DNA of 64,000 bases, from NCBI GenBank assembly GCA_016787445.1, contig JAEUTQ010000055.1:1-64000 (forward strand), read 5' to 3'. This stretch comes from Bacteroidia bacterium. GTDB taxonomy: Bacteria > Bacteroidota > Bacteroidia > B-17B0 > Aurantibacillaceae. Below, in pieces: positions 43,147 to 52,012 of this stretch. The number at the start of each line of letters is the position of its first letter. Within the stretch, counting starts at the first letter, position 1. The notes under the pieces are model-generated. The model was not told where the DNA came from. It saw only the letters and a list, made by a program, of their open reading frames with translations, and made no database searches. Position numbers and translations under genes: made by a program.

Positions 43147-44639
43147 GATTGCAATTGGTTTTTGATATTCTTTAAATTGGAAAATTCCAATTTATAAAAC
43201 AACCATGCAAATAGTATTACGAACAAATTATTCAAAATCACCTTTAAAACAATGTTTTCCATAGAGCTATAGGTGAGGGAAATCATATAAAACCCTAAAG
43301 CTAAAACAAGAAAAACCAGCATAGCCCTTAAATTATATTTGATTGGAAAATGTTTTTGCCCCAATATATAAGAAATGATCATCATGGTAGCATAAGCCGC
43401 GAGTGTTGCCCAGGCACAAGCCATGTAACTAAATTTAGGAACAAAAACAACATTAACCACTATCGTTACTACAGCGCCAATGATGGCGATGACAGCACCA
43501 AATCTTGTATTGTTACTTAATTTATACCATATGGATAAATTGTAAACTACACCTAAACACAAATTAGCCAATAATAAAATGGGCACAACACCCAGGCCTA
43601 CTCTGTAATCTTCCCCCACAAAATATTTTATCCAATCGAGGTTCATCATAGTGCCTAAAAAAAGAAAGGCGCAGAATATCACAAAATATTTCATTACAAT
43701 AGCGTACACCTTTTTTGAATTTTTGTCGGCCGACTGGCTAAAGAAAAAAGGTTCTGCAGCAAAACGGAATGCTTGAATGAAAATGGTCATCAGGATAGCA
43801 ATCTTATAACAAGCACTGTAAATACCCTGTGCTACTTGCGCCGCATCTTTATCCTCCGTTAATATCTTAATTAAGATTCTGTCAAAAGTTTCATTCACCA
43901 TTCCTGCTAAACCTAACACAAGCAAAGGCAAAGCATATTTCAGCATAAGCTTGAGAAGTTCGGGATTAAAATGAAAACGGAATGAGGCGAATTGTTTCCC
44001 AAATAAAACCAGTGTCGTGAGATTAGCTATCAGATTTGCGAGAAAGGAATAACCGATACCAATTTGCGGATCGTACATCCCCGCAAAAAAATCACCTGCA
44101 TTATTTTCATAGGCTGTTTTGCAGACTTTAAAATAAAACACATTCAAACCAACATTTATTACCACATTACTTAAGCGCAAAGTGGAAAACCAAATCGCTT
44201 TATTTTCGGAACGCAAGCGAGCAAAGGGAATGACCATGATGGCATCTGTTGCAATAATTAAAACACTCCAGGTTATAAATTGCGGAAGATAGGTACTGTT
44301 AGGCGTAGATAAATATCCGGCAATGGATGAAGAAAAAAGAAGTAGTAGTCCACCCATTACAATGGTACTTGTTATAAGAGAAAACAAAGCTGTATTATAA
44401 ACCTCATCCTTGTTTTCATGCTTTGAATAAAAATTAAAGAAGGCTGTTTCCATTCCGTAGGTAAATACGATATTCAGGAAGGAAATAATAGAAAACATTT
44501 CGCCGTTAATCCCATAATCTGCTGGCGCAAATCCATACGTTAAGAGCGGTGTAAGTAAGTAATTTAAAAAACGCGGCAAAATAGTTCCTAAACCGTAAAT
44601 AACAGTTTGTCCTGCCAGTTTTTTTAATGGATTGCTCAC
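43143..44639 (-). CDS. Polysaccharide flippase (MOP/Wzx-like)
   Basis: 498 residues with about 14 membrane helices. It begins [23 protein letters not shown], typical of the polysaccharide-transport branch of the MOP exporters. It would flip lipid-linked oligosaccharides across the inner membrane for O-antigen or exopolysaccharide assembly. It is coupled to dut downstream and lies 108 bp below rfaE2, which makes an LPS core or O-antigen role attractive. Substrate unknown. Confidence 0.88.
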   Translation of the reverse strand: MSNPLKKLAGQTVIYGLGTILPRFLNYLLTPLLTYGFAPADYGINGEMFSIISFLNIVFTYGMETAFFNFYSKHENKDEVYNTALFSLITSTIVMGGLLLLFSSSIAGYLSTPNSTYLPQFITWSVLIIATDAIMVIPFARLRSENKAIWFSTLRLSNVVINVGLNVFYFKVCKTAYENNAGDFFAGMYDPQIGIGYSFLANLIANLTTLVLFGKQFASFRFHFNPELLKLMLKYALPLLVLGLAGMVNETFDRILIKILTEDKDAAQVAQGIYSACYKIAILMTIFIQAFRFAAEPFFFSQSADKNSKKVYAIVMKYFVIFCAFLFLGTMMNLDWIKYFVGEDYRVGLGVVPILLLANLCLGVVYNLSIWYKLSNNTRFGAVIAIIGAVVTIVVNVVFVPKFSYMACAWATLAAYATMMIISYILGQKHFPIKYNLRAMLVFLVLALGFYMISLTYSSMENIVLKVILNNLFVILFAWLFYKLEFSNLKNIKNQLQS

Positions 44640-44747
44640 TTAATAATTCTCTTGTTCAATAAAATTAGAGAATAGAAAAACGTGCAAATGTGAATAATGG
44701 TTAAGATATTAACGATAAGTAGTTGGTAGTTGAACCCTCGGAAGCTA

Positions 44748-45263
44748 TTACTTCTTCATCTTTTCAATAAGTCCTGTTGTTGAGAAACCGGCGGTAAGGT
44801 CAATGGTAACGATTTGTCCGCCCTTTGCTCTAACAATATCAGAACCCACAATGTATTTTTTGCTTGAAGAGTTTGTTTCGTTTGCGTCGTAGTCGCCACC
44901 CTTCACCAATACATCCGGCTGAATGAGTTTAATTAACTCATATGGCGTATCCTCGTTAAAAAACACGACATAATCAACCGACTCGAGGGCTGCCACAATA
45001 GTAGCTCGGGTTTCCTCATTATTTATCGGTCTTTCCGGCGATTTATTTTGGCGGCGCACAGAATCATCGGTATTTAAACCCAAAACCAAGACATTGCCTA
45101 AGTCACGGGATTTTGCCAGATATTCTACATGACCGCGGTGTAAAATATCAAAACACCCATTCGTAAATACAATCTTATTATCCTTAAAACGCAATACATT
45201 TAATGCAACTTGTAATTGCTCAGGACTCACAATCTTTTTTGAAAGTTTGTTATGATACAACAT
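44748..45263 (-). CDS. rfaE2: D-glycero-beta-D-manno-heptose 1-phosphate adenylyltransferase
   Basis: 171 residues, a stand-alone nucleotidyltransferase matching the C-terminal half of HldE. Motifs: FTNGCFDILHRGHVEYL (HxGH ATP site), GLNTDDSVRR, RATIVAALESVDYVVFF and VKGGDY, ending GGQIVTIDLTAGFSTT. It activates heptose-1-phosphate with ATP to ADP-heptose for the LPS inner core. The separate kinase half is not in the window. The first 14 bp overlap the 3' end of the upstream flippase-like gene, so they share a transcript. Confidence 0.93.
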   Translation of the reverse strand: MLYHNKLSKKIVSPEQLQVALNVLRFKDNKIVFTNGCFDILHRGHVEYLAKSRDLGNVLVLGLNTDDSVRRQNKSPERPINNEETRATIVAALESVDYVVFFNEDTPYELIKLIQPDVLVKGGDYDANETNSSSKKYIVGSDIVRAKGGQIVTIDLTAGFSTTGLIEKMKK

Positions 45264-46266
45264 GTTTCTTTTTATTTACAATTGGAAGTGCCACCATAAA
45301 AATTAATCCCAGTACGGCTATCATGATAAATTGAGATGTCCAAACTAACCATGGAAATGCAGCGGCCGGTACTATATCAACGCCATAAAACATTAGAATT
45401 TCCATAATGATGATATGATACATACCTAAACCACCCGGCGTAAAAATTATTCCAACTGTTCCGAATAACATTAAGGTTAAGGTTTGTGATTGATTAATTA
45501 AAGCTGTTTCAGGTAATGCTTTTAAACAGAAATAAAGCGAATAAAAATACGCAGCCCAAATCAGTAAACTCAAGACAATAAATCGCCCGGCGTGTTTTAT
45601 ATTACGAATGGATGACAGTCCTTCAACAAAACCTTTAATAACCTTACCGAATTTCCCTTTTAATTTGCTCATTATTTTTTTTCTGAACACAAATAAAACA
45701 ATGGCTCCGCCGCCAACAATAACGAGAAGAGTGATTACTAAAACAGGGCGTTCCATAAGTCCTGAAAATTTATTTCTTAATCCTGAGAAGACATATTTTT
45801 CCAATAAGCCGGCCAATTCAGAAAATTGAAAAACCATGGTAAGCGCGAAGATGATCAGCATTAAAATGGTATCAACAATTCGCTCAGTAATTACGGTTCC
45901 GAATCCAACCTGAAAAGGTACTTTATCGTAACGATCGGTAATCGTTGCTCTGTATAATTCACCCATACGGGGAATAGGCGCATAATTTGAGAAGTAAGCA
46001 ATGAAAACAGCGGCATTCGAATTAAACAATGTTGTTTTGTACCCGAGAGGTTCCAATAAATAATTCCAACGGTACGCGCGCAAAAAATGACTGAAAAAAC
46101 CAATGATAATTGAAATGGCTACCCAAAAATAATTGGCATTTTGAAATGCCAGGAGAATTTCTTCTTTCTTTTCGGCCACCTGACTTAAAGCCAACCAAAC
46201 AAGTAATACACCAAGTCCTAGTAATACAACAATCTGAATAATGGATTTGGTAGTTAGCTTCTTCAA
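45250..46266 (-). CDS. Lysylphosphatidylglycerol synthase TM-region/flippase-like membrane protein
   Basis: 338 residues, about eight membrane helices, of the UPF0104/LPG-synthase N-terminal type. The family pattern SHFLRAYRWNYLLEPLG and the GELYRATI ... FGTVITERIVDT stretch are present, together with the GGLGMYHIIIMEI segment. It lacks the aminoacyl-transferase half of MprF, so it is probably a lipid translocase or lipid-modifying partner. It lies 11 bp below panD and overlaps rfaE2. In Bacteroidota, panD plus this family is a recurring pair. Confidence 0.85.
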   Translation of the reverse strand: MKKLTTKSIIQIVVLLGLGVLLVWLALSQVAEKKEEILLAFQNANYFWVAISIIIGFFSHFLRAYRWNYLLEPLGYKTTLFNSNAAVFIAYFSNYAPIPRMGELYRATITDRYDKVPFQVGFGTVITERIVDTILMLIIFALTMVFQFSELAGLLEKYVFSGLRNKFSGLMERPVLVITLLVIVGGGAIVLFVFRKKIMSKLKGKFGKVIKGFVEGLSSIRNIKHAGRFIVLSLLIWAAYFYSLYFCLKALPETALINQSQTLTLMLFGTVGIIFTPGGLGMYHIIIMEILMFYGVDIVPAAAFPWLVWTSQFIMIAVLGLIFMVALPIVNKKKHVVS

Positions 46267-46277
46267 TGGAAAGAATT

Positions 46278-46631
46278 TTATTTTTTGAGTTTATTGGTAG
46301 CGGTATCCGGAAAAACAACCCATGGTTTAAATGTTTTCGCTTTTTCGAAATCCATGTTGGCGTAAGAAAGAACTAACACCACATCACCCAACTTTACTTT
46401 TAGTGCAGCCGGACCATTGAGACAAATCACACCACTACCACGATCACCTTTCAGCACGTAAGTGATAAAACGTTCGCCGTTGTTCTTATTAAGAATATGA
46501 ACCTGCTCATTTTCGATCAAATTAGCAGCATCCATTAAATCTTCATCAATTGTTATACTACCTATATAATCCAGCTCAGCCTGAGTAACCGTAACACCGT
46601 GAAGCTTAGATTTTAGCACCTGTATTTCCAT
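46278..46631 (-). CDS. panD: Aspartate 1-decarboxylase
   Basis: 117 residues. The zymogen cleaves itself at Gly24-Ser25 ([11 protein letters not shown]) to form the pyruvoyl cofactor, then decarboxylates aspartate to beta-alanine for pantothenate and CoA. The N-terminal [20 protein letters not shown] and the later [16 protein letters not shown] and [13 protein letters not shown] are typical. The intergenic region to the divergent gene at 46720 is 88 bp. Confidence 0.97.
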   Translation of the reverse strand: MEIQVLKSKLHGVTVTQAELDYIGSITIDEDLMDAANLIENEQVHILNKNNGERFITYVLKGDRGSGVICLNGPAALKVKLGDVVLVLSYANMDFEKAKTFKPWVVFPDTATNKLKK

Positions 46632-46677
46632 AGCCCTGCAAAGGTATAACTATTTCATTAAATATTAGGTTAGTTTA

Positions 46678-46709
46678 TTGGCAAAAACCTGTCGATTTTG
46701 TTATTTTTG
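46678..46709 (+). promoter_or_regulatory. Promoter of the gene at 46720
   Basis: TTG (46678-46680), 21-bp spacer, TATTTTTG (46702-46709), a full match to the -7 consensus. It explains why an apparent upstream TTG start at 46678 is unlikely: that TTG is the -33 element. Confidence 0.7.
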
Positions 46710-46719
46710 GTTAAGCAAA

Positions 46720-47250
46720 TTGAGAAAAGTCTTTTTTATATTCATAACCCTTATAATTACAGTCCTTATAACAGGCAACTACTTTATTTATAAGCAGGTT
46801 ACTAAGGCTCATAAGAAGGAATTCAAAGCCTTTATCCGCTCACGTTATGCTAAAACGCAAACAATTTCCATATCTCCCAGCGAGCTTTTTTCGAATAATT
46901 CGCGTATCTCCTGGCTAGATAACAACAAGGAAATTTTAATGAATGATGTCATGTATGATATTATTTCGTTTAAAAGCGAAGGAGTAAAAGTGGTGCTGAC
47001 TGTAGTTGAAGATACGCATGAAAAAGAATTGATGAATAAATACAAAGACCAATTTGATGCTGTTTATTCCACCTCTTCAGGCAAAAAGCAAAATTCCCTT
47101 GCCAAAGATTTCTTCGCTTTTAAATATCTTGGAAACAAATTTATTTCCGTAGTAATACCGGAATCAGAACTTAATCATGCTATTGAATTTTCATCAAAAA
47201 CAATCGAAGGCTTTACTTCCTACTCTACTCCACCTCCGGATTTTGTATAA
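46720..47250 (+). CDS. Membrane-anchored protein next to a TonB receptor
   Basis: 176 residues, TTG start at 46720, giving MRKVFFIFITLIITVLITGN: an uncleaved membrane anchor or signal peptide, then a soluble domain. The segment SWLDNNKEILMNDVMYDIIS resembles a motif in small Bacteroidota proteins found beside TonB-dependent receptors, and the tail is Ser/Pro-rich (YSTPPPDF). No enzyme motif. The neighbouring receptor gene starts 41 bp downstream, so the two are probably one unit: a periplasmic or envelope accessory to metal or heme uptake (inference). Confidence 0.7.
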   Translation: MRKVFFIFITLIITVLITGNYFIYKQVTKAHKKEFKAFIRSRYAKTQTISISPSELFSNNSRISWLDNNKEILMNDVMYDIISFKSEGVKVVLTVVEDTHEKELMNKYKDQFDAVYSTSSGKKQNSLAKDFFAFKYLGNKFISVVIPESELNHAIEFSSKTIEGFTSYSTPPPDFV

Positions 47251-47291
47251 ATGATTTTTTATTGAATTATTTATAACACTAATCTATTTAA

Positions 47292-49733
47292 ATGAAAAAA
47301 ATTATTCTTGTGCTATGCGCACTCATGTGCAGTATGGCCTATTCACAATCTATTAAGGTTATTGATGAAGTAACGCGTCAGCCTATTCCCGGTGTGGTGC
47401 TTTATTGTAACCAGGGAAATAATAATTGCTCAACTAATGCGAACGGAAATGCTGATATTTCCACTCTTACAGCGTGCGACACCATCATAACCCAACACAT
47501 TAGCTATAAGCAAAAACGCATTTTACTCTCTCAATTAAAAGAGAAAAATTACACCATAGAACTAAGTGAAACTAAAATATCATTGAATGAAATTACCGTT
47601 GCAGCTAATCGTTGGGAAGAGAAGAAATCTGAAAATCCGATTAGGATGGAGAAAATGAAAAAGAAAGAAATTGACTTTCAAAATCCACAAACCACAGCCG
47701 ACTTATTAGGAGCAGGAACTAATGTTTACATTCAGAAAAGTCAACAAGCCGGAGGCTCCCCAATGTTAAGAGGATTCGCCACCAATCGTGTGATGTTGGT
47801 TATTGATGGCATAAGAATGAACAATGCCATTTTTCGTTCCGGTAATGTTCAAAATGTAATTGCATTAGATGCAAATGCTATCGGTGAAGCAGAGGTGTTA
47901 TTTGGACCGGGCGCTGTTATGTACGGCAGCGATGCTATTGGGGGCGTAATGGATTTCCATACACTCAGCGCAAAACTTTCAGATACATCTAAATTAAAAG
48001 TGAGTGGTAATGCCATGGCGCGTTTCTCAACGGCAAACAAAGAAAATACAGGCCACATGGATTTAAACTTTGGATTAAAACGTATAGCCTTTCTTACATC
48101 GTTTTCTTATTCTCAATACGATGATTTATATGCAGGCACCAATGGCGGCGATTCCGTTTACTTACGTCATTTCTATCAGGAAGTAAAATCCAATAAAGAC
48201 ACTCAAGTAGTTAATATAGATCCTTCCCTTCAGGTCAATTCAAAATACAAGCAATTTAATTTCATGCAGAAAATCGCCTTCACTGCTAGCGAAAAATTAA
48301 AAATCGACTATGCTTTTCATTATTCAAAAAGCAGTGATGCACCGCGCTACGACCGCTTAATTACAGATGCTAATTCGGATGGCACTCTTGATTTTTCGGA
48401 ATGGTATTATGGTCCGCAGATTTGGCATATGCAACGTCTTGCATTTCACCATGCCGGTAACACGAAGGCTTACACAAATCTGAGAGTGATTGCCGCCTAC
48501 CAATATTTTGAAGAAAGTCGGCATGATCGTCGATTTAATGCCAGCGGTAATGTTAACAGTAGTGCTGCACGATTAAGACATCAATATGAGAAACTGGATG
48601 CCTATTCACTAAACATCGACTTGGATAAAAAGATTTCAGAAAAAACTCAACTATTTTATGGCGCCGAATATGTTCTAAATTATGTACAGTCAGTAGCGAA
48701 TCGTGTAAATGTTTATTCAGGTACGGAACAAAAAATAAATTCACGTTATCCGAATGGCAGTACATGGCAAACGGCAGGTGTATACATAAATGCCAAACAC
48801 AGATTGAGTGAGAAGTTTATTATTAATGCCGGGCTACGCTATAGCTATTACTCTATCGTGGCTAAATTCGATACCACTTTATTTCCTTATCCTTTAACGC
48901 AAGCTAAAATGAATAACGGAGCCTTAAATGGAAGTTTAGGATTTGTTTACATGCCTATGAAAAACTGGCAACTCTATCTAAACACATCAACCGGATTCAG
49001 ATCACCGAACATTGATGATATAGGAAAAGTATTCGATTCACAACCCGGAATTGTTGTTGTACCTAATCCAACATTAAAGCCTGAATATGCCTACAGCGCC
49101 GACATAGGAACTGCATTCACCATTGGCAATGTTTTGAAAATGGATGCTTCGTTTTATTACACTTATCTCACAAATGCATTGGTAAGACGACCTTTCAATT
49201 TAAATGGCAAAGACAGCATTGATTACAACGGACAAATGAGTCAGGTTCAAGCTTTACAGAACACCGGTCATGCATTTGTATATGGCATACAAAGTAACAC
49301 GGAAGTGTATTTTGGTTACGGGCTTAGTCTTTTAAATAGTATTACCTGGCAAAACGGACAGGAATATAACGGCGATAGTTCAGCTTATTATCCATTATCG
49401 CATACCACACCGCTGTTTGGTAAAATACAATTATCGTATGCGCGAAAAAAAATAAGAACCAGTTTTTATGTGAATTATAATGGAGAAATGAAGTACGAAG
49501 ATTTACCCTTAAGTGAACGGAATGAACCCTATGTTTATGCAAGAACTGATGATGGAAAACCATATGTTCCTTCGTGGTATACGCTTAATTTTAAATTAGG
49601 TATTTATTTTAATAAACGAGCTTCATTAAATTTTGGCGTAGAAAATATTGCAGATGTACTTTACCGGCCATATGCTTCCGGTATTTCGGCACCGGGACGG
49701 AATTTTTATCTTAGTTTACGTTTAAAGTTATAG
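47292..49733 (+). CDS. TonB-dependent receptor, heme/iron type
   Basis: 813 residues with signal peptide MKKIILVLCALMCSMAYSQ. A short carboxypeptidase-regulatory-like domain (30-105) is followed by the plug: TTADLLGAGTNVYIQKSQQA, GGSPMLRGFATNRVMLVIDG, FGPGAVMYGSDAIGGVMDF. A beta-barrel ends RNFYLSLRLKL. The plug wording (LRGFATNRVML, GIRMNNAIFRSG) is that of the hemoglobin/transferrin/lactoferrin receptor group. It would import heme or an iron complex using TonB energy. No hemophore gene is adjacent; the small anchored protein upstream may be its partner. Confidence 0.9.
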   Translation: MKKIILVLCALMCSMAYSQSIKVIDEVTRQPIPGVVLYCNQGNNNCSTNANGNADISTLTACDTIITQHISYKQKRILLSQLKEKNYTIELSETKISLNEITVAANRWEEKKSENPIRMEKMKKKEIDFQNPQTTADLLGAGTNVYIQKSQQAGGSPMLRGFATNRVMLVIDGIRMNNAIFRSGNVQNVIALDANAIGEAEVLFGPGAVMYGSDAIGGVMDFHTLSAKLSDTSKLKVSGNAMARFSTANKENTGHMDLNFGLKRIAFLTSFSYSQYDDLYAGTNGGDSVYLRHFYQEVKSNKDTQVVNIDPSLQVNSKYKQFNFMQKIAFTASEKLKIDYAFHYSKSSDAPRYDRLITDANSDGTLDFSEWYYGPQIWHMQRLAFHHAGNTKAYTNLRVIAAYQYFEESRHDRRFNASGNVNSSAARLRHQYEKLDAYSLNIDLDKKISEKTQLFYGAEYVLNYVQSVANRVNVYSGTEQKINSRYPNGSTWQTAGVYINAKHRLSEKFIINAGLRYSYYSIVAKFDTTLFPYPLTQAKMNNGALNGSLGFVYMPMKNWQLYLNTSTGFRSPNIDDIGKVFDSQPGIVVVPNPTLKPEYAYSADIGTAFTIGNVLKMDASFYYTYLTNALVRRPFNLNGKDSIDYNGQMSQVQALQNTGHAFVYGIQSNTEVYFGYGLSLLNSITWQNGQEYNGDSSAYYPLSHTTPLFGKIQLSYARKKIRTSFYVNYNGEMKYEDLPLSERNEPYVYARTDDGKPYVPSWYTLNFKLGIYFNKRASLNFGVENIADVLYRPYASGISAPGRNFYLSLRLKL

Positions 49734-49737
49734 AAAC

Positions 49738-49770
49738 AAAAAAGCCATCCGTTAAAGGATGGCTTTTTTT
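49738..49770. terminator. Bidirectional terminator
   Basis: 13-bp stem AAAAAAGCCATCC with loop GTTAAA and flanking A and T runs. It overlaps the stop codon of the convergent bestrophin gene by two bases and terminates both genes. Confidence 0.92.
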
Positions 49771-50638
49771 ATGAGGGATAAATTTCGTTAAGTCCTGCTT
49801 TTATTTTCTCTGAAATTTCCTGTGTTGGCAAATCATTAGCGTCATCACCAAAAGGATCCTCTACCTCTTCGGAGATTAATTCGATTGAAGCGAACGCGTA
49901 AAAAATGAGCATGACAACAGGAATGGCCCAATACTTAAAATCGATTGAGAAAGCAATAGGCATCGTAATAACATAAATGAAAATTATTTTCTTCAAAAAC
50001 ATGCTGTATGAAAAAGGAATCGGTGTATTCTTGACGCGTTCACAGGCACCGGTAATGTCTAATAAAGATTGTAATTCAGCATTAACGAACAGCATTCTTT
50101 CATCACTAATAACACCTTGCTTTCTTAATTTCTCAATATGCTTCATAATTAATCCCGCAACATAGTTTGGCTTATGACTTCTCTTGTCAAACTCTTCGCG
50201 ATTGAATCCTTCAAAATCAGTAATATCTTTAAACTGCTTGGTATCTTTTAAATGATCCTTTAAAGAAAATACAAAAGTGATGATTAAATTTTTTAAATAA
50301 ATTTTATCCTTGCGGTGTTCCTCCGGTATAATACTATCCAGTTTCACCATTAAATTGCGCGTATTATTTACGAGCGCTCCCCAATGCTTTCTTCCTTCCC
50401 ACCAACGATCGTAAGCCGAATTAATCCGAAACACCAATAACATAGACAATACAAAACCAAGTATCTGATGAAAAATGGTGGAGCTTTTAAACGTAACATG
50501 ATGCGTAACTTCATAATACACCAAACCGCCGGTTAAAGCGCCCAATAAAAGCATGTTTGGTAACAAAATTCGAAACGTATCACTCTTGTGAAACTGAAAA
50601 ATTAATTTAAACCAGTCTTTAGGGTTGTATGTAATCAT
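49769..50638 (-). CDS. Bestrophin/RFP-TM family channel
   Basis: 289 residues. N-terminal KDWFKLIFQFHKSDTFRILL, two hydrophobic helices, LSMLLVFRINSAYDRWWEGR and a long cytoplasmic helical region identify the UPF0187/bestrophin family. The FRxNxAYxRWWEGR motif is conserved. Bacterial members are pentameric channels; some conduct cations and others anions. No obvious operon partner. Membrane location is sure, ion selectivity is not. Confidence 0.92.
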   Translation of the reverse strand: MITYNPKDWFKLIFQFHKSDTFRILLPNMLLLGALTGGLVYYEVTHHVTFKSSTIFHQILGFVLSMLLVFRINSAYDRWWEGRKHWGALVNNTRNLMVKLDSIIPEEHRKDKIYLKNLIITFVFSLKDHLKDTKQFKDITDFEGFNREEFDKRSHKPNYVAGLIMKHIEKLRKQGVISDERMLFVNAELQSLLDITGACERVKNTPIPFSYSMFLKKIIFIYVITMPIAFSIDFKYWAIPVVMLIFYAFASIELISEEVEDPFGDDANDLPTQEISEKIKAGLNEIYPS

Positions 50639-50700
50639 ATTCTAAAAATAAAAAGGGAAATTGAATTACCAATTTCCCTTTAGCATTAATTATTGACTTA

Positions 50701-51861
50701 TTATAAAGTACCTCTTAAGGCTTGTTCACGCTCTATCGATTCAAATAAAGCCTTAAAGTTTCCGGCTCCAAATCCTTTAGCGCCCATACGCTGAATGATT
50801 TCAAAAAATAAAGTCGGACGATCTTCAACAGGCTTTGTGAAAATTTGTAATAAATAGCCCTCTTCATCGGCATCTACAAGAATTGATAATTTCTGTAATT
50901 CTTTAATATCTTCCTTCATCATGTCTTTATGAACACCTAAACGTTGCGGAATTTCATCGTAATAAGCTTGAGGTGGAGGAGGTAAAAATTCTACCCCGCG
51001 CGCTTTTAATTCAGCTACCGTTTTAATGATATCATCCGTAGCAACGGCGATATGCTGCACTCCTGAATCTTCATAAAAATCCAAATACTCTTCGATTTGT
51101 GATTTCTTCTTTCCTTTTGCAGGCTCGTTAATCGGGAACTTAATACGGCCGTTACCATTACTCATTACCTTACTCATTAAGGCAGAGTATTCGGTATGGA
51201 TTTGCTTATCGTCAAATGATAAAAAGTTGACAAAGCCCATTACATCCTCGTACCATTTTACCCAGGTGTTCATTTGATTCCACCCTACGTTACCTACCAT
51301 ATGGTCAATAAATTTCAAGCCAACCGGCGTTGGGTTGTAATCACTCTTCCATTCTTTAAATCCTGGTAAAAAAGTGCCTTTATAATTTTTACGTTCTACG
51401 AACATATGTACAGTTTCTCCGTATGTATAAATACCTGAACGCACAACCTCGCCGTGTTCATCCTTCTCAACGGTTGGCTCCATAAAAGGTTTTGCTCCAC
51501 GCTTGGTTGTTTCTTCAAATGCTTTGCGCGCATCTTCCACCCATAAAGCTACTACTTTCACACCATCGCCGTGCTTTTTTACATGTTCGCCAATTGGAGA
51601 TTTACTGTTAAGTGCTGTTGTTAATACTAAACGAATTTTATCTTGCTTTAACACGTATGATACGCTCTCACGATTTCCTGTTTCCAATCCTGAATATGCA
51701 TGCGACTGAAAACCGAAAGCGGTTTTATAAAAGTGAGCCGATTGTTTTGCGTTACCTACGTAGAATTCTACGTAATCAGTTCCTAAGAGCGGAAGAAAAT
51801 CCTGAGCTCCTTCAAATATTTTTTCTAAACCGTATTCTACGCTTTTTACTTCTTTTGCCAT
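50701..51861 (-). CDS. hppD: 4-hydroxyphenylpyruvate dioxygenase
   Basis: 386 residues with the two vicinal-oxygen-chelate halves. Iron ligands His187 (FIDHMVGNVG), His270 (GVQHIAVATDDI) and Glu354 (FFEIIQRMG) are in place, as is the C-terminal AKGFGAGNFKALFESIEREQ helix. It turns 4-hydroxyphenylpyruvate into homogentisate in tyrosine degradation. Homogentisate dioxygenase and fumarylacetoacetase are not in the window. A small open frame of unknown meaning lies 60 bp upstream. Confidence 0.97.
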   Translation of the reverse strand: MAKEVKSVEYGLEKIFEGAQDFLPLLGTDYVEFYVGNAKQSAHFYKTAFGFQSHAYSGLETGNRESVSYVLKQDKIRLVLTTALNSKSPIGEHVKKHGDGVKVVALWVEDARKAFEETTKRGAKPFMEPTVEKDEHGEVVRSGIYTYGETVHMFVERKNYKGTFLPGFKEWKSDYNPTPVGLKFIDHMVGNVGWNQMNTWVKWYEDVMGFVNFLSFDDKQIHTEYSALMSKVMSNGNGRIKFPINEPAKGKKKSQIEEYLDFYEDSGVQHIAVATDDIIKTVAELKARGVEFLPPPPQAYYDEIPQRLGVHKDMMKEDIKELQKLSILVDADEEGYLLQIFTKPVEDRPTLFFEIIQRMGAKGFGAGNFKALFESIEREQALRGTL

Positions 51862-51920
51862 TTTAATTTTTTGTTTAATGATTGTTTAATGAATGAATAA
51901 ATTATTTACTGAAAAATAAT

Positions 51921-51986
51921 TTAATTAGACCATTGAGCCATGTGCTGAGCCTGTGTGGCCGGAGATATCGTATTGACTTCAAACAT
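51921..51986 (-). CDS. Possible 21-residue small ORF upstream of hppD
   Basis: An ATG at 51986 opens a frame of 21 codons (starts MFEVNTISPATQ, ends HMAQWSN) closed by TAA. It ends 60 bp before hppD. Codon use looks normal and the peptide has no hydrophobic signal. There is no tyrosine or phenylalanine cluster, so it is not an obvious attenuation leader. It could be a regulatory uORF, a microprotein or chance. Confidence 0.3.
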   Translation of the reverse strand: MFEVNTISPATQAQHMAQWSN

Positions 51987-52012
51987 TGTTGCTAAAGTAC
52001 TAAAAAAAGAGT

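Noticed and set aside
46678-46719. Start of the 46720 gene at TTG 46678
   Set aside because: It would place the -7 box inside the coding region and put a polar segment (AKTCRFCYFWLSK) before the membrane anchor. The TTG fits better as the -33 element.
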